Source: Fusobacteriaceae bacterium (lineage in GTDB: Bacteria; Fusobacteriota; Fusobacteriia; Fusobacteriales; Fusobacteriaceae). Taken from it: 64,000 nt of DNA. The notes beneath the pieces are model-generated. The model did not search any database. It saw only the letters and a list, made by a program, of their open reading frames with translations, and had not been told where the DNA came from. Location of the stretch: positions 1 through 64,000 of the forward strand of contig JAISTB010000027.1 of NCBI GenBank assembly GCA_031272775.1. Direction: 5' to 3'. Made by a program: the position numbers and the translations under genes. Positions 50,478 through 60,144 of the stretch are shown here, piece by piece. Position 1 is the first letter of the stretch, and the number at the start of each line of letters is the position of its first letter.

Positions 50478-51293
50478 ATGATAAGGAAACTGATCTATTT
50501 TATCGCATGGGTTGGGATTTTCATCTTATCCCTGCTGGGACTGCTCTGGTCGGTCTCCCCCCATATTCTGCAAAGCGTTTTGGGCAAATTTGTCGCGATC
50601 ACGCCCCGTTGTACGCGGATTTTCATCTTCGCCGCATCCGTCCTCTATTTTTTCCTTGCCCTGTGGCGGATCCGAATCCGGAGCAAAAAAGAAGACAACT
50701 ACGAGATCAGGACCACCGACGGCGTTGTGACCGTATCGCCCCAGATCATCACGGATTACGTGCGGGACTCGCTGCGGCAGGATGAGGACATCAAAAATCT
50801 CAAGGTGGAAACGATCCGGAACGACAGAAAATTCAACATCAAGATCAAGACCGAACTGGCCACCAACGGCAACGTGGCCGAAAAATCCATTCATATCCAG
50901 AACAAAATCAAGCGGGAAGTGGCTGACAAGATCGGCATCAATATCGGCGAAGTGGAAGTGAAGATCGCCAAATTTATCAATAAATCGGCCAAGGAACCGG
51001 CCGTCGTCAATGAAATTACCGAACGGCCCGCCTATGAGCGCGACGCGGACAGAAACGAAAGAGCCGAAAAGCCCGAACCCGCGCCGGAACCGGTAAAGGA
51101 AACGGCGCCGCCTCAGGAAGACGTCGCGGAGAGCGGACCCGAAGAAATCCCCGAAGAGCCGAAAAAAGAAAGACGGTCATTTTTCGGTTTGTTCAGGAAA
51201 AAACCCAAAGAAGAGAAAGAAGAGCCTGTGGAAGAACCCGTGGACGAAACGATCAATCCGGATCTGCCCACCGAGGAAACAGACGGGGAATAA
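50478..51293 (+). CDS. amaP: AmaP-like membrane anchor of Asp23
   Basis: A 271-residue protein with two N-terminal membrane spans (about 5-30 and 45-66) and a cytoplasmic Asp23-like domain (about 75-170). The last 95 residues are a low-complexity Glu/Pro/Lys tail with a short basic-aromatic insert RRSFFGLFRKK. AmaP anchors Asp23 to the membrane. The long charged tail is not part of the usual domain; its role is unknown. It ends three bases before nusB. Confidence 0.85.
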   Translation: MIRKLIYFIAWVGIFILSLLGLLWSVSPHILQSVLGKFVAITPRCTRIFIFAASVLYFFLALWRIRIRSKKEDNYEIRTTDGVVTVSPQIITDYVRDSLRQDEDIKNLKVETIRNDRKFNIKIKTELATNGNVAEKSIHIQNKIKREVADKIGINIGEVEVKIAKFINKSAKEPAVVNEITERPAYERDADRNERAEKPEPAPEPVKETAPPQEDVAESGPEEIPEEPKKERRSFFGLFRKKPKEEKEEPVEEPVDETINPDLPTEETDGE

Positions 51294-51296
51294 GCT

Positions 51297-51716
51297 ATGA
51301 GGAGAAGCAAACTCAGGGAAACCGTGTTTCACCTGCTATTTGAAAACGAACTCCTTGAAGGGGACGAGCTTTTGACGCTGGAAGCCTTCAGGAAGCGAAT
51401 GGAAGCCCAGGCCGGAGAAAAAGCGCCGCCATTTGGAGAAAAGGACATGGTCTTTCTCGAAAGCTATCTGGGCGGCATAAAAGCGCGGAAAAAAGAGATC
51501 CGCGAGACCATCGACCAAAACATGACCGGCTGGGTCTTTGACCGGATCGGCTTTGTGGAGCGGGCGCTTTTTCTCTGCTCTGTCTACGAGCTCTTGCAAA
51601 AGGAAATCCCCTACGAGATTGTCGTCGACGAGGCCGTAGAGCTTGCAAAGCGCTACGGCGATGAAAAGACGCCCGATTTCATTAACGGGGTGCTCGCCCG
51701 GATCATTAACAAGTAA
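51297..51716 (+). CDS. nusB: transcription antitermination factor NusB
   Basis: A 139-residue all-helical NusB, which with NusE binds boxA RNA and promotes rRNA antitermination. The start MRRSKLRETVFHLLFENEL and the C-terminal IPYEIVVDEAVELAKRYGDEKTPDFINGVLARI are characteristic. No rRNA genes are in the window. It ends 16 bases before the convergent dehydrogenase. Confidence 0.94.
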   Translation: MRRSKLRETVFHLLFENELLEGDELLTLEAFRKRMEAQAGEKAPPFGEKDMVFLESYLGGIKARKKEIRETIDQNMTGWVFDRIGFVERALFLCSVYELLQKEIPYEIVVDEAVELAKRYGDEKTPDFINGVLARIINK

Positions 51717-51732
51717 AAACGGAGCGATTTCC

Positions 51733-52737
51733 CTATTTGATTTTGTTTTTGCAGTCTCCGGTCGTCTCGTATTCGATGAAGTTCTCAAAGGAAAGCTCCA
51801 CCATATTCTTCACGGCCTCGTCGGTATAGGCGCCCGCGTGGGGGGTAATGAGAACCCGGGGGTAGAGGGCCACGAGCTTTTCCCAGGATTCCCTCGGGAG
51901 AGGCCCGCCTTTGAAGTCTTTGAAGAAGATCTCGGACTCGTCCTCGAGGACATCGAGGGCCAGACCAGCGATATGTCCCGATTCCACGGCCTCAATCAAG
52001 GCGTCAAGATCCTGCAATTCGCCTCTTCCGGCATTGACCAGGATCGCGCCTTTTTTCATTTTCGCGATAAATTCTTTTGTGACAACCCGCCCGTTTTCCT
52101 TGATATAGGGCGCGTGAATGGAAATGATGTCGCTCACCGCAAGGAGCTCGTCCAATTCCACCTCCCTCAGGATGTGGTCGACGCCTTCTTTTTTGAAGAG
52201 GTCCTGCCCCACAACCGTGGCCCCGAAGCCCTTGAAGAGTTGCGCCACGACCATGCCGATCCGGCCGAGGCCGATGACGCCCACCGTGCAGTTGCGGATC
52301 TCCTTGGAGAACATATAGGAATCCACGACAAAATTCTTCCGGGAAGAACGCTCCACCATGTAGGCCGTGTGCCGGGCCAGCATCAGCGCCAGATTGACAG
52401 CCAGCTCCGCGATGGCGTTGGGCGAATACACCGGCGCGTAGGCCAGCTTGAAGCCCAGTTTTTTGGCGTAGGGAATATCGATGTGATCCACGCCCACGGA
52501 ACGGGTGAATACGTAGCGAATCCCCAACTCTTTGTAGATATTGAGATTCTGTCCATTGACGAAACAATTGCCGCGGACAAGCACCCCGTCAAAGCCCTTG
52601 GCCATACGGGCCGTCTCCTCGGTATTGAGGTACTCCTTGACGCATTCGATCTCCAGATTGTATTTTTTCGCGGCTGCCAGGAAAAACGGCAACTCGACTT
52701 CACGCACACCATAACACAGTATTTTTATGATGTCCAC
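51733..52737 (-). CDS. D-2-hydroxyacid dehydrogenase (D-lactate / D-2-hydroxyisocaproate type)
   Basis: A 334-residue NAD-dependent dehydrogenase. The dinucleotide fold is [14 protein letters not shown]. Catalytic residues are Arg in [10 protein letters not shown], a Glu in the EDES region and His in TPHAGAYTD. The family reduces pyruvate or branched 2-oxoacids to D-2-hydroxyacids, a way to reoxidise NADH during amino-acid fermentation. It lies downstream of gdhA on the same strand, separated by a gap with a 10-pair hairpin. Confidence 0.92.
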   Translation of the reverse strand: MDIIKILCYGVREVELPFFLAAAKKYNLEIECVKEYLNTEETARMAKGFDGVLVRGNCFVNGQNLNIYKELGIRYVFTRSVGVDHIDIPYAKKLGFKLAYAPVYSPNAIAELAVNLALMLARHTAYMVERSSRKNFVVDSYMFSKEIRNCTVGVIGLGRIGMVVAQLFKGFGATVVGQDLFKKEGVDHILREVELDELLAVSDIISIHAPYIKENGRVVTKEFIAKMKKGAILVNAGRGELQDLDALIEAVESGHIAGLALDVLEDESEIFFKDFKGGPLPRESWEKLVALYPRVLITPHAGAYTDEAVKNMVELSFENFIEYETTGDCKNKIK

Positions 52738-52763
52738 CTCCTCGGAACGTTTTTATATAAACC

Positions 52764-52795
52764 TTCAGGAAAGATACGCGAATACCTTTCCTGAA
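52764..52795 (-). terminator. hairpin between gdhA and the D-2-hydroxyacid dehydrogenase gene
   Basis: TTCAGGAAAG (52764-52773) pairs perfectly with CTTTCCTGAA (52786-52795) around a 12-base loop. On the minus strand it lies 56 bases after gdhA and is followed by only GGTTTATAT, so it is a weak terminator or an mRNA-end hairpin. Confidence 0.5.
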
Positions 52796-52850
52796 AGTTT
52801 TCAGCTTATTCACCTTACGGTAAAAATGTTAAAAATGATGTATAGTGAGA

Positions 52851-54185
52851 TCAGTAATTGCCTTGTTTGAGCATGGCGTCGGCCACTTTCATGAAGCCGG
52901 CGATGTTGGCCCCCTGAACGAGGGACACCTTGTATTTGTCGCACATTTCCTTACAGTGCCGGAAAATGTCTCTCATGATGCCGTGGAGTTTTTCCTCGAC
53001 CTCGGCCTCGGTCCAGCTGTAGCGGATGCTGTCCTGGGACATCTCGAGGGCCGAAACCGCCACGCCGCCCGCGTTGGCTGCCTTGGAAGGACCTACGTCC
53101 ACGCCGTTTTTCTCGAGATATTCGAGAGCTTCCGCCGTACAGGGCATGTTGGAGCCTTCACAGACGAGGGCCGCGCCGTTTGCCAGAAGGGTTTTGGCGT
53201 CTTCAAGGTCGAGCTCATTCTGGGTCGCGCAGGGAACGGCGATGTCGACTTTCTGTTCCCAGGGGCGTTTTTTCGCAATAAAGCGGACGCCGAATTTCTT
53301 CGCGAAATTTTCGATCGGGAGATTTCCCGCCCGGACTTCGAGCATGTAGTCCACTTTGGCCTTGTCGAGCCCATCGGGGAAAAAGACATAGCCCGTGGGA
53401 TCGGACAGCGTCAGGACTTTCGCGCCCAGTTCCGTCATTTTCTTTGCCGCGCCCCAGGCGACGTTGCCGCAGCCGGAAATGGCGACGGTCTTTCCTTTGA
53501 GTTCCTGCCCTCTGTCTTTGAGCATTTCCTGCAGAAAATACGTGATGCCGTAGCCCGTGGCTTCGGGCCTGATTTTGCTCCCGCCGAAGGACAGGTCCTT
53601 GCCGGTGATGACGCCGTTTTCATAGCAGCCCCGGATTCTTCTGTACTGACCGAAAAGATAGCCGATTTCCTTGCCCGACACGCCCAGATCCCCGGCGGGG
53701 ACGTCCCGGTCGGGTCCGATATGGCGGTAGAGCTCCGTCATAAAGCTAACGCAAAAGCGCTTGATTTCATTGTCCGATTTGCCGATGGGGTCAAAGTCCG
53801 AGCCCCCTTTGCCGCCGCCGATGGGAAGACCCGTCAGCGAATTTTTGAATGTCTGCTCAAAGGCGAGGAATTTCATTGTCCCCAGTCTCACCGCGGGATG
53901 AAAGCGCAGGCCGCCCTTGTAAGGGCCGATGGCGCCGTTGAACTGCACGCGGTAGCCCGTATTCACATGGATCTGCCCCTTGTCGTCTTCCCAGGGAACC
54001 CGGAACACGATGGCCCGCTCCGGCTCCACGAGGCGCTCAAGAAGCGCGTTTTTTCGATACAATTCCTCATTTTCCGCTATGACCTGCTCCAGAGATTCCA
54101 GCACCTCTTTGGCGGTCTGGTGGAATTCTTTTTCCTCGGGAAATTTCTTGACCAAATTTTCATAGACTTCTTTGATGTAACTCAT
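52851..54185 (-). CDS. gdhA: glutamate dehydrogenase
   Basis: A 444-residue hexameric-type glutamate dehydrogenase. The catalytic lysine lies in LPIGGGKGGSDFDP; the domain-II fold is KTVAISGCGNVAWGAA; RDVPAGDLGVSGKEIG is conserved. Its length and the SGCGNVA fold match the bacterial NADP-type group I enzyme, though some Clostridia use a related NAD enzyme. It joins 2-oxoglutarate and ammonia or runs in reverse during glutamate fermentation. AAAGGAGG precedes the ATG. Confidence 0.95.
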   Translation of the reverse strand: MSYIKEVYENLVKKFPEEKEFHQTAKEVLESLEQVIAENEELYRKNALLERLVEPERAIVFRVPWEDDKGQIHVNTGYRVQFNGAIGPYKGGLRFHPAVRLGTMKFLAFEQTFKNSLTGLPIGGGKGGSDFDPIGKSDNEIKRFCVSFMTELYRHIGPDRDVPAGDLGVSGKEIGYLFGQYRRIRGCYENGVITGKDLSFGGSKIRPEATGYGITYFLQEMLKDRGQELKGKTVAISGCGNVAWGAAKKMTELGAKVLTLSDPTGYVFFPDGLDKAKVDYMLEVRAGNLPIENFAKKFGVRFIAKKRPWEQKVDIAVPCATQNELDLEDAKTLLANGAALVCEGSNMPCTAEALEYLEKNGVDVGPSKAANAGGVAVSALEMSQDSIRYSWTEAEVEEKLHGIMRDIFRHCKEMCDKYKVSLVQGANIAGFMKVADAMLKQGNY

Positions 54186-54254
54186 GCTACCTCCTTTTGC
54201 AACTGCGGTAAAGACCCATAAAAATAAGTTTGTTCAATTTATCTCATTGAATAT

Positions 54255-55049
54255 TCAATTGACTTTTTTTCCCGTGGGCGCCGGTATGGATACGCCCAGA
54301 AAACGGTCGGCGATCTTTCGAAAAGCCTCGGTATCCCCGCTGACATAATATTCTACGACGCCTTGCGTCTCTTTGGGATTGGCGAGGCGGAGTTCCCGCA
54401 GGATCTCTTGCAGGGCAAAGGCCGTCTCTTTGGCCGGATCCACGATAATGCCGTGAAACAGCGACGCGATATCCTCCCGGATAATCGGATAATGCGTACA
54501 ACCGAGGACAAGCGTATCGGTCCCGGAGGGGAGATTTTTCACATGCTTCGCGATGATCTCCCGCCGGTCGGAAAACATCTCCCAGCCGCTTTCGATCATG
54601 GGGACGAATTCCCGGCAGCCTTCCTGGAACACTCGGGCCGAGGGATCGATTGCCTTGATCTTTTGGGCGTAAATATCGGATTTTGCCGTAAAGGGCGTCG
54701 AAAATACGCCGATTTTTTTTGATTTTGTGGCCCCAAGGGCCCCTCTCGCGCCCGGACTCACGACATCCACCGTGGGGATGCCGTAGCGCTCCCGTATATC
54801 GTCATAAGCCGCCGCTACCGCCGTATTGCAGGCGATCACGATGACTTTGCAGTTTTTTTCAATAAGGAAATCCATGATGCCGAAGCAGAGACGGCGGATG
54901 TCTTCCCCTTCGCGCTCGCCGTAGGGGGCGTTTCCGCTGTCGCCGTAATAAATGACGTCCTCGTTGGGCAGGAGCTTCACGACTTCTTTGAGTACGCTGA
55001 GACCGCCGACCCCGGAATCAAAGAGACCGATGGGTCTTTTTTCCGACAT
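54255..55049 (-). CDS. murI: glutamate racemase
   Basis: From the ATG at 55049 this is 264 residues. An ATG 33 bases upstream is an alternative; GGAAGTGAG supports 55049 modestly. The catalytic cysteines are in IACNTAVAA and LGCTHYPII, with PIGLFDSGVGGLSVL at the N-terminus. It supplies D-glutamate for peptidoglycan. It lies upstream of gdhA on the same strand with a 69-base gap. Confidence 0.95.
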   Translation of the reverse strand: MSEKRPIGLFDSGVGGLSVLKEVVKLLPNEDVIYYGDSGNAPYGEREGEDIRRLCFGIMDFLIEKNCKVIVIACNTAVAAAYDDIRERYGIPTVDVVSPGARGALGATKSKKIGVFSTPFTAKSDIYAQKIKAIDPSARVFQEGCREFVPMIESGWEMFSDRREIIAKHVKNLPSGTDTLVLGCTHYPIIREDIASLFHGIIVDPAKETAFALQEILRELRLANPKETQGVVEYYVSGDTEAFRKIADRFLGVSIPAPTGKKVN

Positions 55050-55258
55050 TTCACGCTCACTTCCGAATGAATGATAAGACATGTTCCAAAATCGAAGTAT
55101 ATGTCATTATTTCGTATAATCTGTTCGGAACCTTCCCTTATCTATAGTATACTACATTTTTGCAAAGAATGGAAATTCATATTTGAAATTATTTTTTGTC
55201 CGATCATATATGAAATATATCTTAATCGTATAAAATCGATATGATTCATTTTTCCGTC

Positions 55259-55286
55259 AAAAAAAGAAAAAACCGGATTTTCCGGT
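55259..55286 (-). terminator. minus-strand terminator-like hairpin without an obvious client
   Basis: In the minus-strand sense ACCGGA-AAA-TCCGGT (55286-55272) is followed by TTTTTTCTTTTTTT. No minus-strand gene lies immediately upstream. It may stop antisense transcripts entering the 260-base A+T-rich gap (55083-55343), which otherwise contains no gene. It overlaps the -35 region of the plus-strand promoter. Confidence 0.5.
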
Positions 55287-55314
55287 GGCATCGAAACGAA
55301 ATTTGTGCTATAAT
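55286..55314 (+). promoter_or_regulatory. possible promoter of the acyltransferase-metG genes
   Basis: TATAAT at 55309-55314 with TGGCAT 17 bases upstream (55286-55291; poor -35). Located 30 bases before the acyltransferase start. Confidence 0.45.
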
Positions 55315-55343
55315 ATTTCAGAGTTCTTATTTTGGAGCCGCTT

Positions 55344-55988
55344 ATGAATGAAAAAAGAAAGTACCGGGTGATCGGTGGAATTTTGTTTTGTATTCTGAAA
55401 ATTCTTGCCCTGACCCTCAGAATGAAAATTATCGACGAATCGTCGGCGGACCTCAACGAAAGGGGCTATATCGTCTCCTTTTGGCACAGGAGGCTCCTGA
55501 TCCCGGTTCTCGCTACCCGCGCCCGCTTTGCGCGGCGCGCCGTTCTCGTGAGTCCTTCCAAAGACGGGGAGCTGATCTCGGTGGCCCTTGAGAAGATGGG
55601 CTTTGTCACGATCCGGGGCTCTTCGGGGGAAAATTCCGTCTACGGCCTCATGGGGCTCATGCGACACATCAAAAGGGGATACAGCATAGGGACCCCCCTG
55701 GACGGGCCCAGAGGTCCGGCTGAATCGGCCAAACCGGGGCTCCTCTATATCGCGGAAAAGACCGGTAGCCCCGTTCTCCCGCTGGGCGGCGCCTACAAAA
55801 GAAAACTGACGCTGAAAAAGACCTGGGACCGCTTCCAGATTCCGCTACCCTTTAGCAAGGCGGTCTGTATCATCGGGAGACCCATTCTCCCCGCAGATGA
55901 GGCCGATCTCGAAGCGCTGACCCTCAGGACCCAGGAGGCCATCACGGCCTTGGACGCCCGGGCGGAGCGGTATTTGGCGGAAAATTGA
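55344..55988 (+). CDS. DUF374 lysophospholipid/lauroyl-type acyltransferase
   Basis: A 214-residue protein from the ATG at 55344 (GGAG six bases upstream; a TTG four codons earlier is unlikely). An N-terminal hydrophobic segment is followed by SFWHRRLL, with the active-site His, and PLDGPRGPAESAKPG, the DUF374 signature. The family is related to LPS acyltransferases and is found mainly in bacteria with an outer membrane. It probably acts at the inner membrane on a lipid A-like or phospholipid substrate. Confidence 0.85.
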   Translation: MNEKRKYRVIGGILFCILKILALTLRMKIIDESSADLNERGYIVSFWHRRLLIPVLATRARFARRAVLVSPSKDGELISVALEKMGFVTIRGSSGENSVYGLMGLMRHIKRGYSIGTPLDGPRGPAESAKPGLLYIAEKTGSPVLPLGGAYKRKLTLKKTWDRFQIPLPFSKAVCIIGRPILPADEADLEALTLRTQEAITALDARAERYLAEN

Positions 55989-56034
55989 ATCAATCGAATA
56001 GAATATCTGTGAAGAATCAAGGAGGATATACGGA

Positions 56035-57960
56035 ATGAGCAAAAGTTTTTTTATCACAACGCCGATTTACTACGTCAACGGCGACCCCCATGTGGGGACC
56101 GCCTACACCACCATCGCCTGCGACACGCTGGCGAGATACAAGAAAATCATGGGTTATGACGTCCGCTTCCTGACGGGGACCGACGAACACGGGCAAAAGG
56201 TCGAAGAGACCGCGAAAGAAAAGGGCTATACGCCCATCGAGTGGTGCGATATTATGGTGCCGCGTTTCAAGGCCATGTGGAAGCTTCTCAACATCGACTA
56301 TGACGACTTTATCCGGACCACGGAGGAACGCCATATCAAGTCCGTGCAAAAGATCATGAATCTCGTCTGGGAAAAAGGCGACATCTATCTCGGCGAATAC
56401 GAGGGGAAATACTGCGTATCCTGCGAGACCTTCGTCCCGGAAAACCAGATTGTCGGCGACGACTGCTGCCCCAGCTGCGGCAAAAAACTCCGGCTCATCA
56501 AGGAAGAATCCTATTTTTTCCGTATGTCCAAATATCAGGAACGGCTGCTCCAATACATCGACGAGCACCCGGACTTCATCCTGCCCCGCTCCAAGCGGAA
56601 CGAAGTCATCCAGTTTGTCAAACAGGGCCTGCAGGATCTGTCCATCTCCCGAAATACCTTTACCTGGGGGATCCCGATTACCTTCGCGCCCGGACACATC
56701 ACCTACGTCTGGTTTGACGCCCTCGTGAACTACATCACGGCCGTCGGCTATGAAAACAATCCGGAAATGTTCAAAAAATACTGGACAATCGGCCAGCATT
56801 GCAACATGGTCGGCAAGGACATCATCCGCTTCCACGCGATCATCTGGCCCTGCATCCTCTTCGCGGCCGGAGAGGAGCCGCCCACAAGCGTCATCGCCCA
56901 CGGCTGGTGGACCTCCGAAGGGGAGAAGATGTCCAAGTCCCGGGGCAATGTCGTCGATCCCTATGAAGAGACGAAAATCTACGGCGTCGACGCTTTCCGC
57001 TATTACATGCTCAGGGAAGTGCAGTTCGGAAACGACGGCGATTATTCCACAGACAGCATTATTACACGATTCAACGCCGAACTCTCCAATGATCTGGGCA
57101 ATCTCCTGAACCGGAGCCTCGGCATGTACCACAAATATTTCGGCGGCGTCGTGGCCCAGGGCGGCCCCGCGGCGCCCATTGAAGAGGAAATTTACGCCCT
57201 CTGGGACGAATGCCTACAGGAATATGAGGAAAACATGGATATCGCCCAGTTTTCCAAGGCCCTCGAAAGCATCTGGCGCTTTATCGGTCGCCTGAATAAA
57301 TATATCGACGAGACCGCGCCCTGGATTTTGGCGAAAGACGCCGCCCAAAAAGAACGGCTGGCTACGGTCATGAACACCCTCGTCAACGCTCTGTACAAGA
57401 TCGCTCTTGTCATTTACCCCTTTATGCCCGAAACCGGCCAGAAAATCCGGCGCCAGCTGGGCGTCGCGGCCGACATCAAAGCCGATCGCGTCGAAAACCT
57501 CAAGGGCTGGGCGCTCCTTGCGACCGGTCATCAATTGGGCAAGCCCGAACCGATTTTCCCGCGCCTTGACCGGGAAGAGGTCTGGAAGCTCAAAAAATCC
57601 AAAGAATTCAACCCGGATCTTGTGATCGACAATGCGATCGATATCGACGACTTCAAGAAAGTGGAGCTCCGCGTCGCGGAAATCCTTGAGGCGACCCCTG
57701 TGGAAGGCTCCAACAAGCTGCTCAAATTCAAGGTGAGCTTCGGGGACCACATCCGGCAGATTGTCTCGGGCATCGCGAAATATTATCCCGAACCCGCGGC
57801 CCTGGTGGGGAAAAAAGTCCTTGCCGTAGCGAACCTCAAAACGGTCAAACTCAAGGGGGAATTGTCCCAGGGCATGTTTCTCTGTACGGAAGACAAAAAG
57901 AACGGCATTCGCCTGATCGAGGCCGGAGCGGACATCGAACTGGACGCCACAATCAGCTGA
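56035..57960 (+). CDS. metG: methionyl-tRNA synthetase
   Basis: A 641-residue class I synthetase. The HIGH-type motif is in NGDPHVGTAY, the zinc-knob cysteines are CVSCETF and CCPSCGKK (four Cys), and the KMSKS loop is EGEKMSKSRGN. Residues about 530-641 form the C-terminal tRNA-binding domain (DDFKKVELRVAEILEATPVEGSNKLLKFKV). AAGGAGG precedes the start. It charges tRNA-Met, the signal that the Met-rich leader 19 kb upstream would read. Confidence 0.96.
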   Translation: MSKSFFITTPIYYVNGDPHVGTAYTTIACDTLARYKKIMGYDVRFLTGTDEHGQKVEETAKEKGYTPIEWCDIMVPRFKAMWKLLNIDYDDFIRTTEERHIKSVQKIMNLVWEKGDIYLGEYEGKYCVSCETFVPENQIVGDDCCPSCGKKLRLIKEESYFFRMSKYQERLLQYIDEHPDFILPRSKRNEVIQFVKQGLQDLSISRNTFTWGIPITFAPGHITYVWFDALVNYITAVGYENNPEMFKKYWTIGQHCNMVGKDIIRFHAIIWPCILFAAGEEPPTSVIAHGWWTSEGEKMSKSRGNVVDPYEETKIYGVDAFRYYMLREVQFGNDGDYSTDSIITRFNAELSNDLGNLLNRSLGMYHKYFGGVVAQGGPAAPIEEEIYALWDECLQEYEENMDIAQFSKALESIWRFIGRLNKYIDETAPWILAKDAAQKERLATVMNTLVNALYKIALVIYPFMPETGQKIRRQLGVAADIKADRVENLKGWALLATGHQLGKPEPIFPRLDREEVWKLKKSKEFNPDLVIDNAIDIDDFKKVELRVAEILEATPVEGSNKLLKFKVSFGDHIRQIVSGIAKYYPEPAALVGKKVLAVANLKTVKLKGELSQGMFLCTEDKKNGIRLIEAGADIELDATIS

Positions 57961-57982
57961 CGGGGCGTCAGCGGGGGGAGGT

Positions 57983-58861
57983 ATGCTCGACAAACTGAAA
58001 TTCATCCTCGTGATGGCCATATTCGGGACCGTGGGGCTCTTTGTGCGCAACATCGATCTTGAGCCCGGGGAAATCTCCTTTTACCGCTGCGTGATCGCCA
58101 TGGTCATCATTACGACCATCGTTCTCGTCAAACGCCGCGGCGACTGGCGCGTCCCCCTGCACGGACAGTGGATTTTGATCCTGGCCTCGGGCTTCGTCCT
58201 GGGGCTCAACTGGATGTTTTTGTTCGCGGCCTACAAATACACGACCATCTCAAACGGGGTGCTCTGCTACTATATGGCGCCGGTCTTTGTGCTGATCCTG
58301 TCGCCGCCGATCTTAAAGGAAAAAGTCCCCCTGCGCAAGTATATTTTTGTCGTGACGGCTCTTGTCGGCATGGGCTTTCTCGTCGGGGCCAATCTGAGGG
58401 ACATGAACGGGCGGCATTTGACGGGAATCGGTTTCGGGATCCTCGCGGCGGCCTTTTACGCGGGGCTCATCATTTTGATCAAAAAAATCAAAAAAATCCC
58501 CAGTCTCGAATCAACCATGTTCCAGTTTATCTCGGCGGTCATCACCATGTTTCCGTATATTTATATGACCTACGGGATACGGGTGTTCCGGGCGGAAGCG
58601 CGGTCCGTGATCTGGTTGCTGATGCTGGGGGTTTTGCATACGGGGCTTTGCTATATTTCCTACTTTGCGCTGCTGCAAAAACTCAAAAGCGACGTGATCG
58701 CCATCTACAGCTATATGGACCCCATCGTATCCATACTGCTGTCCATCGTCCTGCTCCACGACCGCTTGAGCGCGCTCCAGATCATCGGGGGGATCCTGAT
58801 CCTGGGCTCGACGTTTTTGTCGGAGATCAGCGGACAAGGTTCCAAGGAATTTTCTTCCTAA
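57983..58861 (+). CDS. EamA/DMT-family membrane transporter
   Basis: A 292-residue protein with ten hydrophobic spans arranged as two EamA repeats (about 5-140 and 150-285). The second repeat ends with the typical YMDPIVSILLSIVLLHDRLSALQIIGG block. DMT transporters export amino acids or metabolites. Substrate unknown. It follows metG by 22 bases and overlaps the convergent DUF1015 gene end by four bases. Confidence 0.88.
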   Translation: MLDKLKFILVMAIFGTVGLFVRNIDLEPGEISFYRCVIAMVIITTIVLVKRRGDWRVPLHGQWILILASGFVLGLNWMFLFAAYKYTTISNGVLCYYMAPVFVLILSPPILKEKVPLRKYIFVVTALVGMGFLVGANLRDMNGRHLTGIGFGILAAAFYAGLIILIKKIKKIPSLESTMFQFISAVITMFPYIYMTYGIRVFRAEARSVIWLLMLGVLHTGLCYISYFALLQKLKSDVIAIYSYMDPIVSILLSIVLLHDRLSALQIIGGILILGSTFLSEISGQGSKEFSS

Positions 58862-60099
58862 ATATTGTGAATAAAAAGCCCGCTCCGCAGTTTCGGCTCA
58901 AACCACGTGGATTTGGGCGGCATCAGAAGACCGGCGTCGGCGGTCGCGAAGAGCTCCGCGATGGACGTCGGATACATGGCGAAGGCGATTTTCATATCGG
59001 TCTGAACCCGTCGTTCCAGTTCCGAAAGGCCTCGGATCCCGCCCACGAAGGCAATGCGCTTGTCGGTCTTGGGGTCGCCTATGCCTAAGACCGGCGTCAG
59101 CAGGTGATCCTGCAAAATAGAAACGTCGAGACCCTTGACGGGGTCAGCGGATTTGATCTTGTCGGAAATCGCCAGGCGATACCATTTTCCGCCGAGGTAC
59201 ATGCCGATGATCCCTTTTTTATCGGGCTTCACGGGATCGGCCTCCACGGATTCCACAGGAAAATCCGCGGCGATCTTCGCCAAAAATTCCCTTTCGGAAA
59301 GTCCGTTCAAGTCCTTGACGACCCGATTGTAGTCCATAATCAAAAGTTCGTCGTCGGGAAACAATACCGACAGAAAATAGTTGTATTCCTCGCGCCCCGT
59401 ATGGCGCTTATTTGCTTTTCTTCGCTCTTCGGCGACCCGAACGGCGCTTGCCGCCCGGTGGTGACCGTCGGCGATATAGGTGTGGGGGATCTCCAGAAAA
59501 GCCTCCCGGATCGCGATAACTCTGTCGATATCGCCGATCTTCCACACGGCGTGTCGGATCCCGTCGTCGCTCGTAAAGTCGTAGAGCGGTTCTTTGGCGG
59601 TCTCCCGGGCGACAATGTCCGCGAGCCCCTCATGGCGCGGGTACGCCAAAAAAATCGGTCCCGTCTGGGCGTTCAGCGTGTCGATGTGGACGATCCTGTC
59701 TTGCTCCTTTTCCCGGAGCGTATTTTCGTGTTTCAGGATCACGTTTTTCTCATAATCCTCCACGGAGGAGCAACCCACGATGCCGGTCTGGCTCCGGCCC
59801 TTCATCGTCAGCCGGTAAATATAATAAGCCGGTTGCTCGTCGGAGACAAATTCTCCCCGGGCGATCATGCCCCACAGCGTGTCATGGGCTTTTTCGTAAA
59901 CCTCGGGACTGTAGGGATCCATATTCCGTTCCGGGTCAAACTGCGCCTCGGCCCTGTCAATACCCAAAAAAGACAAGGGTTCTTTTTCAAGGACAGTTCT
60001 CGCTTCTTCGGTATTGTAGACGTCATAGGGGAGCGCGGCGATACGGGACGCCAGGTCCGGCCTCGGCCGGACGGCCGCAAATGCTTTTACCACTGCCAT
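58858..60099 (-). CDS. DUF1015-family protein
   Basis: A 413-residue protein from the ATG at 60099, chosen because GGAGG lies five bases upstream. It begins MAVVKAFAAVRPRPDLASRIAALPYDV; further family motifs are RIVHIDTLNAQTGPIFLAY, YIADGHHRAASAV and LMPPKSTWFEPKLRSGLF. The function is not established in what I can see. It follows serA closely on the same strand, and serC lies before that, so a role linked to serine is suggested by context alone. No signal peptide or membrane span. Confidence 0.88.
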   Translation of the reverse strand: MAVVKAFAAVRPRPDLASRIAALPYDVYNTEEARTVLEKEPLSFLGIDRAEAQFDPERNMDPYSPEVYEKAHDTLWGMIARGEFVSDEQPAYYIYRLTMKGRSQTGIVGCSSVEDYEKNVILKHENTLREKEQDRIVHIDTLNAQTGPIFLAYPRHEGLADIVARETAKEPLYDFTSDDGIRHAVWKIGDIDRVIAIREAFLEIPHTYIADGHHRAASAVRVAEERRKANKRHTGREEYNYFLSVLFPDDELLIMDYNRVVKDLNGLSEREFLAKIAADFPVESVEADPVKPDKKGIIGMYLGGKWYRLAISDKIKSADPVKGLDVSILQDHLLTPVLGIGDPKTDKRIAFVGGIRGLSELERRVQTDMKIAFAMYPTSIAELFATADAGLLMPPKSTWFEPKLRSGLFIHNI

Positions 60100-60144
60100 G
60101 GGTACCTCCGAATTTTTAAACGTGAATATCATTTACATCAAATA